A stretch of 64,000 nt of DNA, taken from contig NC_050100.1 of assembly GCF_902167145.1 (NCBI RefSeq), positions 213,336,081 to 213,400,080 on the forward strand, written 5' to 3'. Below are positions 23,150 through 35,260 of the stretch, one piece after another (positions within the stretch are counted from its first letter, which is position 1; each line of letters starts with the position of its first letter). The notes under the pieces were generated by a model, which did not search any database, was not told the origin of the DNA, and was given only the letters and a program-made list of their open reading frames with translations. This DNA comes from Zea mays (Eukaryota > Streptophyta > Magnoliopsida > Poales > Poaceae). The translations under genes and the position numbers were made by a program.

Positions 23150-26100
23150 TGTAACACCCTGAATTTGAGGGTATAAAATTTCTTTTCTAATATCCACCAA
23201 ATTCAGGTGTTACTCTCTCAGTTCTTCGCTTTCCTTTCTCTTTTCCCTAAAAATGGAGAATCATTTTGTTTTATATTAGCGTAAACCTAGTGGAATGAGC
23301 CCTAGAGGCACTTTGGTTGTTGCATTCATGCCGTTGCATGGTGTTTCTAAGTGCAAAATGTGTTTGAAACATGTTAACATATCTTATAGAAGCGCTCGGT
23401 AAATTTTCATATTTTTCGGAATATTTTTCTATTTTCCGGAAACAAAAATCTATTTATTTGTGGAACTTAAAAATATTTTTAGAAATTCTAATTATGTTTT
23501 TTGAGTTCATTAGGTCCCAAAACATTTATAGGAATTTTTCTGGAATTTTTTAAAGTATCTATAATATTTTGAGCACAAAATATGGATTTCTAGGCTTTTT
23601 CGAATTTTAAAAATAGTAAAATCCGAATTTTAACTGAATTTTTATCTCGTCCAAACCCTAGGTATATATATATGTCCGGCTTCATCTCGTCGAGCCTGTT
23701 CCAGAACACCAAACGTTTCCCCCAAATCCAATCCCTAGCTCCCGGTATTGCTCGCCGAAGTTCGGGGCGGTTCCAACTCCGGCGACAACTCCGGCGAGCA
23801 ATTACTCCCAATCCGTGCATCGTCTGCGGAATCCGAGGGTACCGCTGCGTTCGTCTCGTTGAAGGCTTCGTCGCAGCGCGTTCGGTTCATCGATTGGATC
23901 CCCAAATCTCCGGCAATCGACGGATTTCTCCTAGGCTCCGGCGAGGGTCTTCTTCCCCGGTGAGAAACCTCCATTGTTGCACCTAGGGTTTCTTCGTTTC
24001 TTCGTTTTCCCGTCCGTGCAGAGCCTCTCCCACTCTCCCCTCACCTTCTCCGGTGGCGGCGCCCCTCCCCCCTCCGTTTCCCCTCCTCGACGGCGCCCCT
24101 TTCTCCCTCCCCGGCGGCGGCGGCGGTGGCCGGCGGTGGCGCCCGCGTCCCGTGCTCCCGCGCCCGCGCGCACCCCTCCCCGGCGGCTGTGGCCGCGCCC
24201 CGCGCGCCCGGTGCGGCCGCGCCCGCCCCCGGCCGGCCCGGTCTCGTCCTCCCCTGCGCAGCCCCCTTACCCTCCTCTCTCTTCCATGGATGGGAGGAAG
24301 AAGATGAGGAGAGGAAGAAGAAGATGACAGTTCTGTAAATTAAGACGCGCGAATTACAGTATGGTTTAAAACATTCATAACTTTTGCGTTTTAAATCCGA
24401 TTCGGTCCATTCAAGTTGCGTTAGATTCGTATTAAAATAATCTTAATTTAGAAATATTTATCCTAATTTTTACACATTTTATTTAATTTAGTTAGACATT
24501 TGTTTAATCAGTGGCTACTAGAACGACATTTTAATTTAAAAATCTAATTTAGGAATTCGATTTGTGCATTTATAATTAGTCACCAATATGATTAACCTTA
24601 ACTGAAATATTAGTTATTAATAAGTATTTAGTTTAATCACGTTGTTTAATTATTAGTTTCGCATATCGGTCCGCGTGTGTCGCGGTGCTGTTTCGCGCAC
24701 GTCGTCGCGTGTCGTTCGCGAGTGTTGCGCGTGTTGTTCGCACGCGTTGTCGTGTGCCGTTCGCGTGTGTCGCGCGCCTTGCCGCGTGCCGTTCGCGCGT
24801 ATCACGCGTTGTCCGCGCGCTAAGTCGTTTGTGTCCACGCGTTGCGCACATCGTGTTTGCACGTCGTGCGTCCTTAATTCGTCTCGCTTAGAATCGCTCA
24901 TATTCATTAAGTTACTTGCTTAACTGTCAACTATTAAAATAGTAAGTTAGTCAAAACTAAGTAGTAGTATTAATTTATATTTGATTAATATCAATTAATA
25001 TAATTATGTTGAATTAGATGTTCTAATTAGTACTTGTTTAACGTAAACGTACTAACCCCTCGACCATAGCTTCGTCTATCATGGTTCTTTTTCTCGCGTA
25101 ACCGTAGAAGCGCTCTCTATTTTATATTGCTCGCTTTTATAACATTTTATCTTATAAGGTGTAATGTTCTTATGCATATGTATATGTTTGTTTGCTTGTG
25201 CCTGTTCGTCTTCGCGTCGCGTTGCGATTAGATCGCGGTTCGTTTCTGAGCTTCGAGGAATCGACGGTCAAGCTTCAGCGACCAAGTGATCTAGCTCTTT
25301 GGGTTCCACGAAGTTGAAGACTCTGAGCATCTGTTTGGTGAAGGCAAGTGTCCTCTGACCCATTATGTCCCATTTACTTTATAATACACTGTCCCGCATA
25401 CTATGAACAACCTAAGGATTTACTAGCTTTCTATTTACCTTGTCCTTGATTTACCTTTTGGGTTACTATGGTTAGCTACATGCTAGCGCTTTACTTTAAT
25501 CAATGAACATGATGAGATACAATGATGATACTATGATTTTATTCTGGATATGATGATATACTTGTGGCATTTAGGGGACTCGGGCTGTTTCCCGAGTACC
25601 TCTCCGTAAGGACCTGTTCGTTGAGAGACCACCCGGGATAACAGTGCAACCATGAGGGTGAAATGGGATGCCCTTAGCTAATTAATTAGAGGAACTAGAT
25701 GTGTAGTTGCTTCGCCGTCGTGCCGTCAATGGGGTCCAGGCACAGTGCTTGCTCTGCCGAGGCTGAGTGCCGAGGTTCTTTCGTTTTGCTTTTGTTAGTC
25801 ACCCTCCTGCGGGGAGAGGTACTGTGTTTATCAAACTGGAGAAACCTAACGGGCGGCTATGACCTTTAGGGAATCTTTGTAAAGGCTACGTAGTGATATC
25901 CTGCCGGACCACCTAGGAAGTGATCAATGGGGAGTCATGATCCCCAGGCAAAACGGGAATCACGACTCATGGGTAAAGTGTGCGACCTCTGCAGAGGGTA
26001 GTGAAACTGATATATCAGCCGTGCTCACGGTTAAGAGCGGCCTTGGGATCCTCTTTGATTAGAGATACAGATGGTTCAATATACAATGGTTCTATTTATG

Positions 26101-26649
26101 GTTTTGGCTCGATGATGATAATGATGTTCCTCGAGGAGGAAATGGTTCACGGGTTGGCTATTACTAAAACTTGGCTTCCACTAATAATAAATATCTGACC
26201 AACTAAAAGCAACTGCTTGAGCTTAACCCCACATAAAGCTAGTCCACTACAGCCAAACGGGACATTTGCTGAGTACGTTGATGTGTACTCACCCTTGCTT
26301 TCACAAAACACCAGGTTGCCTTTGGTGTAATCTATGCTCAGGTAAAGAAGAAGTCGTCGAGGCGGATCTCCAGGAGTTCTAGGACTTCGACGAGTTCGAT
26401 GATTAGGCTAGCGATCTCCCCCAGTCAGCTGCCTGTGGTGGGTTGTTTACGTTGGCTACGTTTCGATTCTGCGTACTTTGATTTATATTATGTAAATGAC
26501 TCTAGTCTGTAATATTATTACTTACTCTTTATTGTAATTCGAAGCATTGTGCTATGATGAGTCATTTATGTAATCGCTGTGTACGTGAATTACTGATCCT
26601 GGCACGTACATGGTTCGCATTCGGTTTACCTTCAAAACCGGGTGTGACA
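23150..26649 (+). mobile_element. 3' LTR of the LARD-type element
   Basis: The LTR is 3500 bp, nearly identical to 16987-20457, preceded by the polypurine tract. The extra cgcgcgcccggtgcggccgc block near 24199-24230 is the main length difference. Confidence 0.92.
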
Positions 26650-28899
26650 GGGGTGCAAGCAGGGAGAGTTGCCTTTAAAAGGAGGGTGACCCCTTTCGAA
26701 AGGCGACCATGTCTTCTCGCTCCCTTATGCACCGCGTCTTTCCACCTTCCAAGCCCCCGGATGGGGGATACCCGTCGTCTTTTTGCCTCGTCGTTGGAGG
26801 GACGCAACTCCATGGGAGTTGGTACCTTTCAGCCATCGTTCGGCTTCAAGGATTTTCATCATGCAGCCCGGCTGCACCCCTCCACCGGCGGTCACCCAAG
26901 ATGGTGACCTCCAGCTTGATGGTGGGGGAAAGCGAGCCGGGCTGCGGCCTCTGCCCCTCCCTCAGCCTCAAGGATTTTCGTCATCCAGGCCAAGATGGAG
27001 GATGAGGCGAGTCGGGGGGGCTGCCTCCGTGGGGGGTCGGTTGCCCTCTTCTTCCCCTGGCGTCTGAGAGAGAACGGCATCCTCCAGCTTCACGGAGACT
27101 TCCTCCAGCCATGCCGGGAGAGGCGGGCCGCCGTCACTCAGCCAGGGCGCAGCACCACGTCCTCCGTCCGGACGACGGTTGCGCCGCGCACCACGAGGGC
27201 AGCGCCCACGCTCTGGGCGGTCCTGGCAAGGGCGAAGACCTGCCAGCGTGCTTCGAGGCGTCGGCGGCCGGAGATGGCTTCTCTACCGATGAGATCGCCA
27301 ACTCCGCCAGTAGCCCTGGGTCTCTGTCTCCCGGCCTGAATGGCTGGCTCTCGTCCTCGGTGGGTGAGAGTCCTTCTGCCGTAGCACCCGCCCCAAAGCC
27401 GCTGCTGAAGCTGCTTCGTCGCTCGGGGCGAGGGTAGTTATCGCTGTCGCCGGATCGGGCGGCGGCGGGCCACCCGTCGGCCCGCGATCGTTCCGCGGGC
27501 TCCCCAATCTTGTGGGGTTGTTCGTGCCCATGGGGACGGAACCGGAGTTCCGTTTGAGACGGCACTTCGAATGCCGGTGTTTTTGTTCATTACGGCTTTT
27601 GGGGCCTGAACATGCATGTAATTACGGCACGGAGCCGTGTTTTTTCCTCATTTTTGAGCGCTAAGACTCGTCTGTTGATTATCTGAACCGCTTCACCAAG
27701 CATGAGTCGCCCCGTGTCAAGGTGACGAGTGAGGTATCCGTATCCCGGAGGCGTAGGAATCCCTCGGCTCGGTCGGCCTTGCTGTCCGAGGCTCCTCTAG
27801 CTTAGTTAAAGGGACCCCTCGGCCGCTCTTCGACGAGCCGAGGCCAGGGGTAGCGATGTCAGTATGAACAGAGGCGGAGTCGGCTCTAGAATGAAACCTG
27901 GTTGGTCGGAGCCTAGCCGGGTTGTCCGTTGGCGGGACCGACGTCGGAGTTGATCAGCCGAGGCCTCAGGTCGGGCTGGCGCCCTTGGGAGATGGTCGGC
28001 CGAGGCCCCAGGGGTGACCGGCTGAGCCGCCTGCTTGGGCCGGATTCCCGGAGAAGTCCCTGGCAGCGATTGCTCGGGCATGGTGATGACGTCGTCCTTC
28101 GGAGCGGAGATCCTCGGACCGCGTCGCCGTCCGAGGCTAGGTCGGGCCTCGCCGAAGGTGTCGTCGATGCCGAGGGTGTTGCTACCCCCTTCCAGCGTCA
28201 AGACCCGAGCCTGCAGGGTCAGAGTGTCTTATAGCGTGTGCCTTCTGCAGCCGCCGAGGCCAGAATACACGCCCTCGCTGTGTTGTAAAGCTGCGTCTCC
28301 TTTCCTCTTGTTTCGAGTATCCGGACTTTTTTGTCGGTAACAGGGATGTTTGTGTGAGTGGGAGTTGCTTCTCGCGGAAGGTGATGAGTGAGGTATCCGT
28401 ATCCCGGAGGCGTGGGAGTCCCTCGGCTCGGTCGGCCTTGCCGCTTACGCGTACTTCCACCCGTCCATGAGGCCCTGCCACCGACTCAGTCGAGAAGGCT
28501 CGAAGGATTGCTTCGGCAGAAGAACTTCCGAACATGAAGACTTGTTCGGTCCGTGGAATCACTTTATCCGAACGCGAGTTACTTATCGCAGAAGGTGATG
28601 AGTGAGGTATCCGTATCCCGGAGGCGTAGGAGTCCCTCGGCTCGGTCAGCCTTGGCTGCTTACGTGTACTCCGTCGTTTTCAGGATCCACTTTTCGAAGT
28701 AGTCAAAAAGCACGAAAGATATTCTGGCAGAAGAGACCTTTTTTCGAGGAAAATTTCAACGCAGTGGGGGTTCCCCCCCTTTTAGCCCCCGAGGGAGGGT
28801 CGGGCTTTGCCGAGGCGAGGCCGACCCTTCCTTGATGACTAAACTTTGTGTGGGTGCGAGGTATATGAACGACTTGAAAACATCTTAAGGGTAAAAGCG
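26650..28899 (-). other. Non-coding 3' region of the Gypsy element (proximal part)
   Basis: This continues the Gypsy 3' region after the nested insertion. A 60-bp sequence (gtgatgagtgaggtatccgt...) occurs three times in the same orientation at 27721-27781, 28380-28441 and 28594-28655. Long open frames occur on both strands because of GC richness, but no domain is recognised. Confidence 0.65.
27721..28655 (-). repeat. Three dispersed copies of a 60-bp direct repeat
   Basis: Copies at 27721-27781, 28380-28441 and 28594-28655 share aggtatccgtatcccggagg and the following ccctcggctcggtc block with only a few differences. Confidence 0.9.
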
Positions 28900-30008
28900 A
28901 CGTAGCTGTTGGATGTTCCAAGCGTTGTCGTAGACCTCGCCTTGACAGTTGGCCAGCTTGTACGTTCCGGGCTTCAGAACTTTGGTGATGACGAATGGCC
29001 CCTCCCAGGGGGGCGTGAGCTTGTGCCTCCCTCAGGCGTCTTGCCGCAGCCGAAGCACCAGGTCGCCCACCTGGAGGTCTCGGGGTCGGACCCCTCGGGC
29101 GTGGTAGCGCCGCAGGGACTGTTGATACCGTGCCGAGTGTAGTAAGGCCTTGTCCTGAGCCTCTTCCAGCTGGTCCAGCGAGTCTTCTCGGCTAGCTTGG
29201 TTGCTTTGATCGTCGTAGGCCCTCGTCCTCGGGGAGCCGTATTCCAGGTCAGTGGGCAAGACGGCCTTGGCCTCGTAGACCAGGAAGAACGGCGTGAAAC
29301 CCGTGGCTCGGCTTGGCGTCGTCCTCAGGCTCCAGACCACCGAGGGGAGTTCCTTCATCCATCGCTTGCCGAACTTGTTGAGGTCGTTGTAAATCCGGGG
29401 CTTGAGCCCTTGTAGAATCATGTCGTTGGCACGCTCTACTTGCCCATTCGACATGGGATGAGCTACGGCGGCCCAGTCCACCCGGATGTGGTGATCCTCG
29501 CAGAAGTCCAAGAATTTTCTGCCGGTGAACTGGGTGCCGTTGTCGGTGATGATGGAGTTCGGGACCCCGAAGCGATGGATGATGTTGGTGAAGAACGTCA
29601 CCGCCTGCTCGGACCTGATGCTGTTCAGAGGTCGGACCTCGACCCACTTGGAGAATTTGTCGATGGCGACCAGCAGGTTCGTGTAGCCCCCGGGCGCCTT
29701 CTGCAAAGGGCCGACGAGGTCCAGACTCCACACAGCGAAGGGCCAGGTGATGGGTATCGTCTGCAGAGCCTGAGCGGGCAGGTGGGTCTGCTTCGCATAG
29801 AATTGACACCCTTCGTAGGTGCGGACAATTCTAGTGGCGTCAGCCACCGCCGTCGGCCAGTAGAAGCCTTGCCGGAAAGCATTCCCGACGAGGGCTCGAG
29901 GCGCTGCGTGATGGCCGCAAGCCCCCGAGTGTATCTCTTGCAGGAGTTCCTGACCTTCGGCGATGGAGATGCATCGCTGGAGGATGCCCGAGGGGCTGCG
30001 GTGGTAGA
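28900..30008 (-). pseudogene. Gypsy integrase
   Basis: Integrase inserts element cDNA into host DNA. An H2C2 zinc-finger region is present (IHSGACGHH ... EGCQFYAKQTH), but the first Cys of the C-x2-C pair appears to be Tyr (RTYEGC). The rve catalytic core follows, with Asp in WSLDLVGPL, Asp in ITDNGTQF and Glu in NGQVERAN. The C-terminal part includes KGRHKL-type sequence only after an in-frame TGA at 29032-29034. The upstream edge is the GCTCC duplication of the solo LTR at 30009-30013. The reading frame is continuous with RNase H when the insert is discounted. Confidence 0.88.
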
Positions 30009-30013
30009 GCTCC

Positions 30014-31600
30014 TGAAAGGGAATTAGGCTTACACCTATTTCCTATACTAATTTTGGTGGTTGAATTGCCCAACACAAATAATTGGACTAACTAGTTTGC
30101 CCAAGCTTATAAGTTCTACAGGTACAAAGTTTCACCATAAGCCAATAAAAAGACCAAGAAAAAGGGTTCAAAAGAAAGGAGCAAAGAGAAACCGAAGTGC
30201 TCCCTGGTATGGCGCACCGGACTGTCCGGTGTGCCACCGGACAGTGTCCGGTGCACCAGGGAGGATTGCCTTCAAACTCTTCACCTTCGGGTTTCTCAGG
30301 CGCAGCCCACTATAATTCACCGGACTGTCCGGTGCACCACCGGACAGTGTCCGGTGCTCCAGAGTGAAGCGGCTCTGAACTGGCCAGCTTCGGGAAAATG
30401 GAAGGCCGCTCCGCTAAAATTCACCGGACTGTCCGGTGCGCCAGCAGAGCAACGACTACTTCGCGCCAACGGTCGACTCTGACAGTGTACAGTACACGCA
30501 GCAGGAGTCAGAGCAGAGGATCAGAGGGGCACCGGACTGTCCGGTGCTGCACCGGACTGTCCGGTGCCACATGGGGACAAAGCCTCCAACGGTCGACCAG
30601 CTCCAACCCCAACGGATAGGATGACGTGGCTGGCGCACCGGACACTGTCCGGTGTGCACCGGACTGTCCGGTGCGCCCATCGCCAGCAGCTTCTCCAACG
30701 GCTACAAAATTGGATGGTGGCTATAAATACCACCCCAACCGGCCACTTCAAAAAGAGGGAGTCCAAGCAACATTCCAAGTCATCTAGTTGACATACAAAA
30801 GCCCTCCCAACCACCTATATTCATTGATACATCCTGTACACAAGATCTTGCCCACTACAACCAATACAAGTGCCACAAAAGAGAGAGCAAGCAATTGAGA
30901 GCTACTCAATTGAGTTTAGTCCTAGGGCCTTGTGAGATCCATTGAGAGATAGTGTGAGCTTCATCTTTGTGTTCATTTGCGCGTGGAGTTTTGACTCCCA
31001 TTCAAACTTACTCCAAAGTGTTGGAGGCTTGTAAAAGCTAGCAAGAGACACCAAAGTGTGTGGTGGTCCTTGCGGGATCGAGAGTGATCCTTGAGAAGAA
31101 GAAGAGCTCACCGATCCTTGTGTGATCGGGGGAGAGAGGGAAAGGGTTGAAAAAGACCTGTCCTTAAGTGGACTCCTCAACGGGGACTAGGCCTTCGAGG
31201 GCCGAACCTCGGTAAAACAAATCACCCGTGTCCATTATGTTTATTGCTTGTGATTTGTTTGTTTTCTCTTGCTCTAAGTTTTCTTGCACCATTATTTGCT
31301 AATATCATTTGGTGTTGCTTCAAGTTAAATTCCCATTTAGTGAAGCAACACGTTGCAAGAAAGAACTTGTCCTAGTGCTCTTCTCACCTAAGGGTTCTTG
31401 CTTTGTTATTCTATAACTTATTAGTTGTATTGATTTATCTCTCCCGCATTATTTAGCAATACCCTTTTCAAGCAAGAACTTAGTTTCTATTCTCCGATAT
31501 TTGTATATCTTGTTCTAACCACTAATCAAAGGGATCTAGTTGGGGGATAAAGTTTTAATTTACAGGTGTCGCCTATCCACCCCCCTCTAGGCGACTTTCA
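30014..31600 (+). mobile_element. Opie/Ji-like solo LTR, 1587 bp, TSD GCTCC
   Basis: It starts TGAAAGGGAATTAGGC and ends GGCGACTTTCA, with GCTCC on both sides (30009-30013 and 31601-31605). There is no second LTR or internal region next to it, so it is a solo LTR left by recombination between two LTRs. It has about nine CACCGGAC/GTCCGGTG dyads (30210-30680) and a TATA box (ctataaata, 30721-30729). It is inserted between the RNase H and integrase coding parts of the Gypsy element. Confidence 0.96.
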
Positions 31601-31605
31601 GCTCC

Positions 31606-33628
31606 TTCTCATCGCCCAGCAGGACGAACGACTTAGCGCGTCGCGCTATCCGCCGAGCCTCGGCTCGGTCGAGGGGCAGCTCTCCTTGGCGGAGATATTG
31701 CAGGTACGGGGTCTGCCAATTTCGATCAGGCGTGGCCCCGCTTCGCTCCTCCTCGATGCGCAATGCCTCGCCCTCGGAGACCGAGGGTACCTCGGATTGA
31801 GCTGAGGGTGCCTCGGGCCGTGCCGAGGGTACCTCGGGCTGGACCGAGGGCGCCTCGGGCTCGGGAGGGTTGTTGATCTTGACGGAGGGCTGATGCAGAT
31901 CCCGGGAGAAGACGTCCGGGGGAACCGTTGTTCGCCCCGAGGCTATTTTTGCCAGCTCGTCCGCAGTCTCGTTGTAGCGCCGAGCGATGTGGTTAAACTC
32001 GAGCCCGTAGAACTTGTCTTCCAAGCGCCGAACCTCATCGCAGTAGGCCTCCATCTTCGAGTCGCGGCAGTGGGAGTTCTTCATGACTTGGTCGATGACG
32101 AGCTGCGAGTCACCGCGAGCGTCGAGGCGTCGGACCCCTAGCTCGATGGCGATTCGCAATCCGTTGATCAGAGCTTCATACTCAGCCACATTGTTGGACG
32201 CCGGGAAATGGAGGCGTAGAACATAGCGTAGGTGTTTTCCGAGGGGTGAGACGAAGAGTAGGCTCGCGCCGGCTCCCGTCTTCATCAACGACCCGTCGAA
32301 AAACATGGTCCAGAGCTCCGGTTGGATCGGAGCCGTCGGTAGCTGGGTGTCGACCCATTCGGCTACGAAGTCCGCCAAGACCTGGGACTTGATGGCCTTC
32401 CGAGGCGCGAACGAGATGGTCTCGCCCATGATTTCCACCGCCCACTTCGCAATCCTGCCCGAGGCCTCTCGGCACTGGATGATCTCCCCCAGGGGGAAGG
32501 ATGACACCACAGTTACCGGGTGAGACTCGAAGTAGTGTCGCAACTTCCGCCTCGTCAGGATCACTGCATACAGCAGCTTCTGAACTTGTGGGTAGCGGAT
32601 CTTGGTTTCGGACATTACCTCGCTGACGAAGTAAACCGACCTCTGAACTAGAGATGGCAACGGGTACAAACCCGCCGGGTTTTGCTATCCCAAACCCGTA
32701 CCCGTGAAAAATATTTACACCCATTAAAAAACCCGTACCCATGACGGGTTTGAAATTTTACCCAAACCTGTACCCATCGGGTTTGCGGGTACCCACGGGT
32801 TACCCGCGGGTTTTTATCTCCAATATGCTTATTCTTTTTATAATCAATAAGTAACGTAATGATTAATGAGATCATGGTCCAAAATTTATGTAATGAACAA
32901 CGAGTTCATGATTTGGTATAAATAATATTAGTAGAGAGAATTAAATACAAATAACAAGTTGTATAATCAAGTTACCTTGCACTAAATTATACATCCACCA
33001 CATATATAACGCTAGTAATAACTATAATAGCAAGCACGCAACACTATCACCAACTACTTATACATTCACTATTTGATAAAAATTAGGAAATAAATAGGTA
33101 GATAACAAGTTTGTTGTTCGTTTATAAAATAAAATGACAATATGCACTAGGTTTGGTCGAGTTTAAAAAACCCACGAGTTCACGGGTTTGGGTACTATAG
33201 GAACAAACCCGTAGTCATGAACCCATCGGGTATACAGTTATGCCCATTAACAAACCCATGGGTATGAAAATTGACCCAAACCCATACCCTAATGGGGTAA
33301 AAACCCATCGGGTTTCGGGTTTCGGGTACCCATTGCCATCTCTACTCTGAACGGGCAATGCATGCCCCTCTTCTTGCCTCTCGACCACAATCGCGGCGCT
33401 AACTACCTGAGTGGTCGCGGCGACGTAGACCAAGAGGGCTTCCCCATCAGCTGGGGGCACCAAGATAGGCGCCTTGGTGAGGAGCGCCTTCAGGTTCCTG
33501 AGAGCTTCCTCGGCCTCAGGGGTCCAAGTGAAGCACTCGGCCTTCCTTAAGAGGCGGTACAGAGGCAGGCCTCTTTCGCCGAGGCGTGAGATGAAACGGC
33601 TCAGGGCCGCGAGACATCCCATGACCCT
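31606..33628 (-). pseudogene. Gypsy RNase H region, split by a hAT MITE
   Basis: 33628-33353 encodes the RT connection and start of RNase H (GLPLYRLLRK, APILVPPADGEALLVYVA). 32640-31606 continues it (SVYFVSEVMSETK) and adds a second, plant-type RNase H with acidic residues visible in MFFDGSL, NVAEYEAL and GDSQLVI, then a Pro/Glu-rich linker. The frame is preserved across the 704-bp insertion when one duplication copy is counted. RNase H removes the RNA strand during reverse transcription. No other stop is seen here. Confidence 0.88.
32649..33344. mobile_element. hAT-type MITE, 696 bp, TSD CTCTGAAC
   Basis: An 8-bp duplication CTCTGAAC (32641-32648 and 33345-33352) flanks inverted ends TAGAGATGGCAACGGGTA and TAGAGATGGCAATGGGTA (17 of 18 match). 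An 8-bp duplication with TAGAG/CAGAG-type ends identifies hAT. The interior is full of gggttt/aaaccc-like blocks in both directions near each end and is AT-rich in the middle. It encodes no transposase. Confidence 0.95.
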
Positions 33629-34450
33629 CTATACACCTTTTAAGTCCTTGATGGGCCCCATGCTGGTGATGGCTGCGATCTTCTCCGGGTTGGCTTCGAT
33701 GCCCCGCTCGGAGACGATGAACCCCAAGAGCATGCCTCGGGGCACCCCGAAGACACACTTCTCGGGATTGAGCTTGACGCCTTTTGCCTTGAGACACCGG
33801 AATGTCACTTCAAGGTCGGAGATGAGGTCGGAAGCTTTCCTTGTCTTGACTATGATGTCATCGACGTAGGCCTCGACCGTGCGACCGATGTGTTCGCCGA
33901 ACACATGGTTCATGCACCGCTGGTACGTCGCACCCGCGTTCCTCAAACCGAACGGCATGGTGACATAGCAGTACATGCCGAAGGGCGTGATGAAAGAAGT
34001 CGCGAGCTGGTCGGACTCTTTCATCCTGATTTGATGATACCCTGAGTAAGCATCGAGGAAAGACAGGGTTTCGCACCCAGCAGTGGAATCCACGATTTGG
34101 TCGATGCGAGGCAGAGGGTAGGGAACCTTCGGACATGCTTTGTTGAGACCAGTGTAGCCTACACACATCCGCCATTTCCCCCCTTTCTTTCTCACAAGCA
34201 CCGGGTTGGCGAGCCATTCGGGATGGAATACCTCTTTGATGAACCCGGCTGTCATTAGCTTGTGGATCTCCTCGCCTATCGCTCTGCGCTTCTCCTCGTC
34301 GAATCGGCGCAGAGGCTGCTTGACCGGTCGGGCTCCGGCCCGAATATCCAGCGAGTGCTCAGCGACATCCCTCGGTATGCCGGGCATATCCGAGGGACTC
34401 CACGCGAAGACGTCGGCGTTCGCGCGGAGAAAGTCGATGAGCACTGCTTC
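33629..34450 (-). pseudogene. Gypsy reverse transcriptase
   Basis: RT core motifs are in order: GFIKEVFHPEWLANPVLV, WRMCVGYTGLN, FLDAYSGYHQI, TPFGMYCYVTMPFGL and the active site AYVDDIIVK. The frame continues from the protease, but a TAG at 34451-34453 separates them. A second TAG at 33629-33631 separates RT from RNase H. Both look like CAG (Gln) to TAG changes, the direction expected from deamination of methylated or ageing sequence. Confidence 0.93.
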
Positions 34451-35260
34451 CTATTTGGGCTCGAGCCCGGAACCGATCCGGATCTGCTTGGAGGCGTCGC
34501 CACTGAGGTCGAGGGGGACGGTCTTAGCCGTCTCCACTGGCTCGAAGTTGCCGGCATGGCGCTTCACGTCTGGCACCTCTTTGGAGAGGCTCTCCAGGTC
34601 GGCGATGAGGGCCTCGGCGTACTCCACGCACTCCACGTCGCATTCGAACGCGTGTTTGTACGTGGGGCCGACGGCGATGACCCCGTTGGGGCCCGGCATC
34701 TTGAGCTTCAGGTAGGTGTAGTTGGGGACGGCCATGAACTTCGCGTAGCATGGCCTCCCCAGCACCGCGTGGTAGGTTCCTCGGAACCCGACCACCTCGA
34801 ACGTCAGAATCTCCCTTCGGAAGTTGGAGGGTGTTCCGAAATAGACAGGGAGGTCGAGTCGTCCGAGGGGCTGGACGCGTTTCCCGGGAATGATCCCGTG
34901 GAAGGGCGCAGCGCCTGCTCGGACGGAGGACAGATCGACGCGCAGGAGCCCGAGGGTCTCGGCGTAGATGATGTTGAGGCTGCTGCCCCCGTCCATAAGG
35001 ACCTTGGTGAGCCTGACGTCACCGATGACAGGGTCGACGACGAGCGGGTATTTCCCCGGGCTCGGCACGTGGTCGGGGTGATCAGCTTGGTCGAAGGTGA
35101 TGGGCTTGTCGGACCAGTCTAGGTAGGCTGGCGCCGCCACCTTCACCGAGCAGACCTCCCGGCGCTCTTGCTTGCGATGCCGAGCCGAGGCATTCGCCGC
35201 GTGCCCGCCGTAGATCATGAAGCAGTCGCGGACCTCGGGGAACTCTCCTGCTTGGTGATC
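34451..35260 (-). pseudogene. Gypsy aspartic protease region
   Basis: It contains MDGGSSLNIIYAETL, the retropepsin-like active site in its plant Gypsy variant, followed by a flap and a conserved VLGRPCYAKFM block. It processes the polyprotein. The frame joins gag only through a one-nucleotide shift near 35260-35290, and it ends at a TAG (34451-34453) before RT. Confidence 0.88.

Larger units (their letters stand above)
16987..26649 (+). mobile_element. Non-autonomous LTR element (LARD type), 9663 bp, TSD GGGGT
   Basis: Two very similar long LTRs (3471 and 3500 bp) with TGTAACACCC...GGTGTGACA termini flank a 2.69-kb internal region without retroviral genes. The target duplication GGGGT is at 16982-16986 and 26650-26654. 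This fits a large retrotransposon derivative mobilised in trans. The LTR ends resemble Tekay/Del-type chromovirus LTRs, but family assignment is tentative. By eye the LTRs differ at about 16 positions plus one 29-30 bp indel, pointing to a recent insertion, later than the host Gypsy element. Confidence 0.92.

Noticed and set aside
27111..28562. Open frames of 100-143 codons on both strands
   Set aside because: GC-rich non-coding 3' region of the Gypsy element with no recognisable motif.
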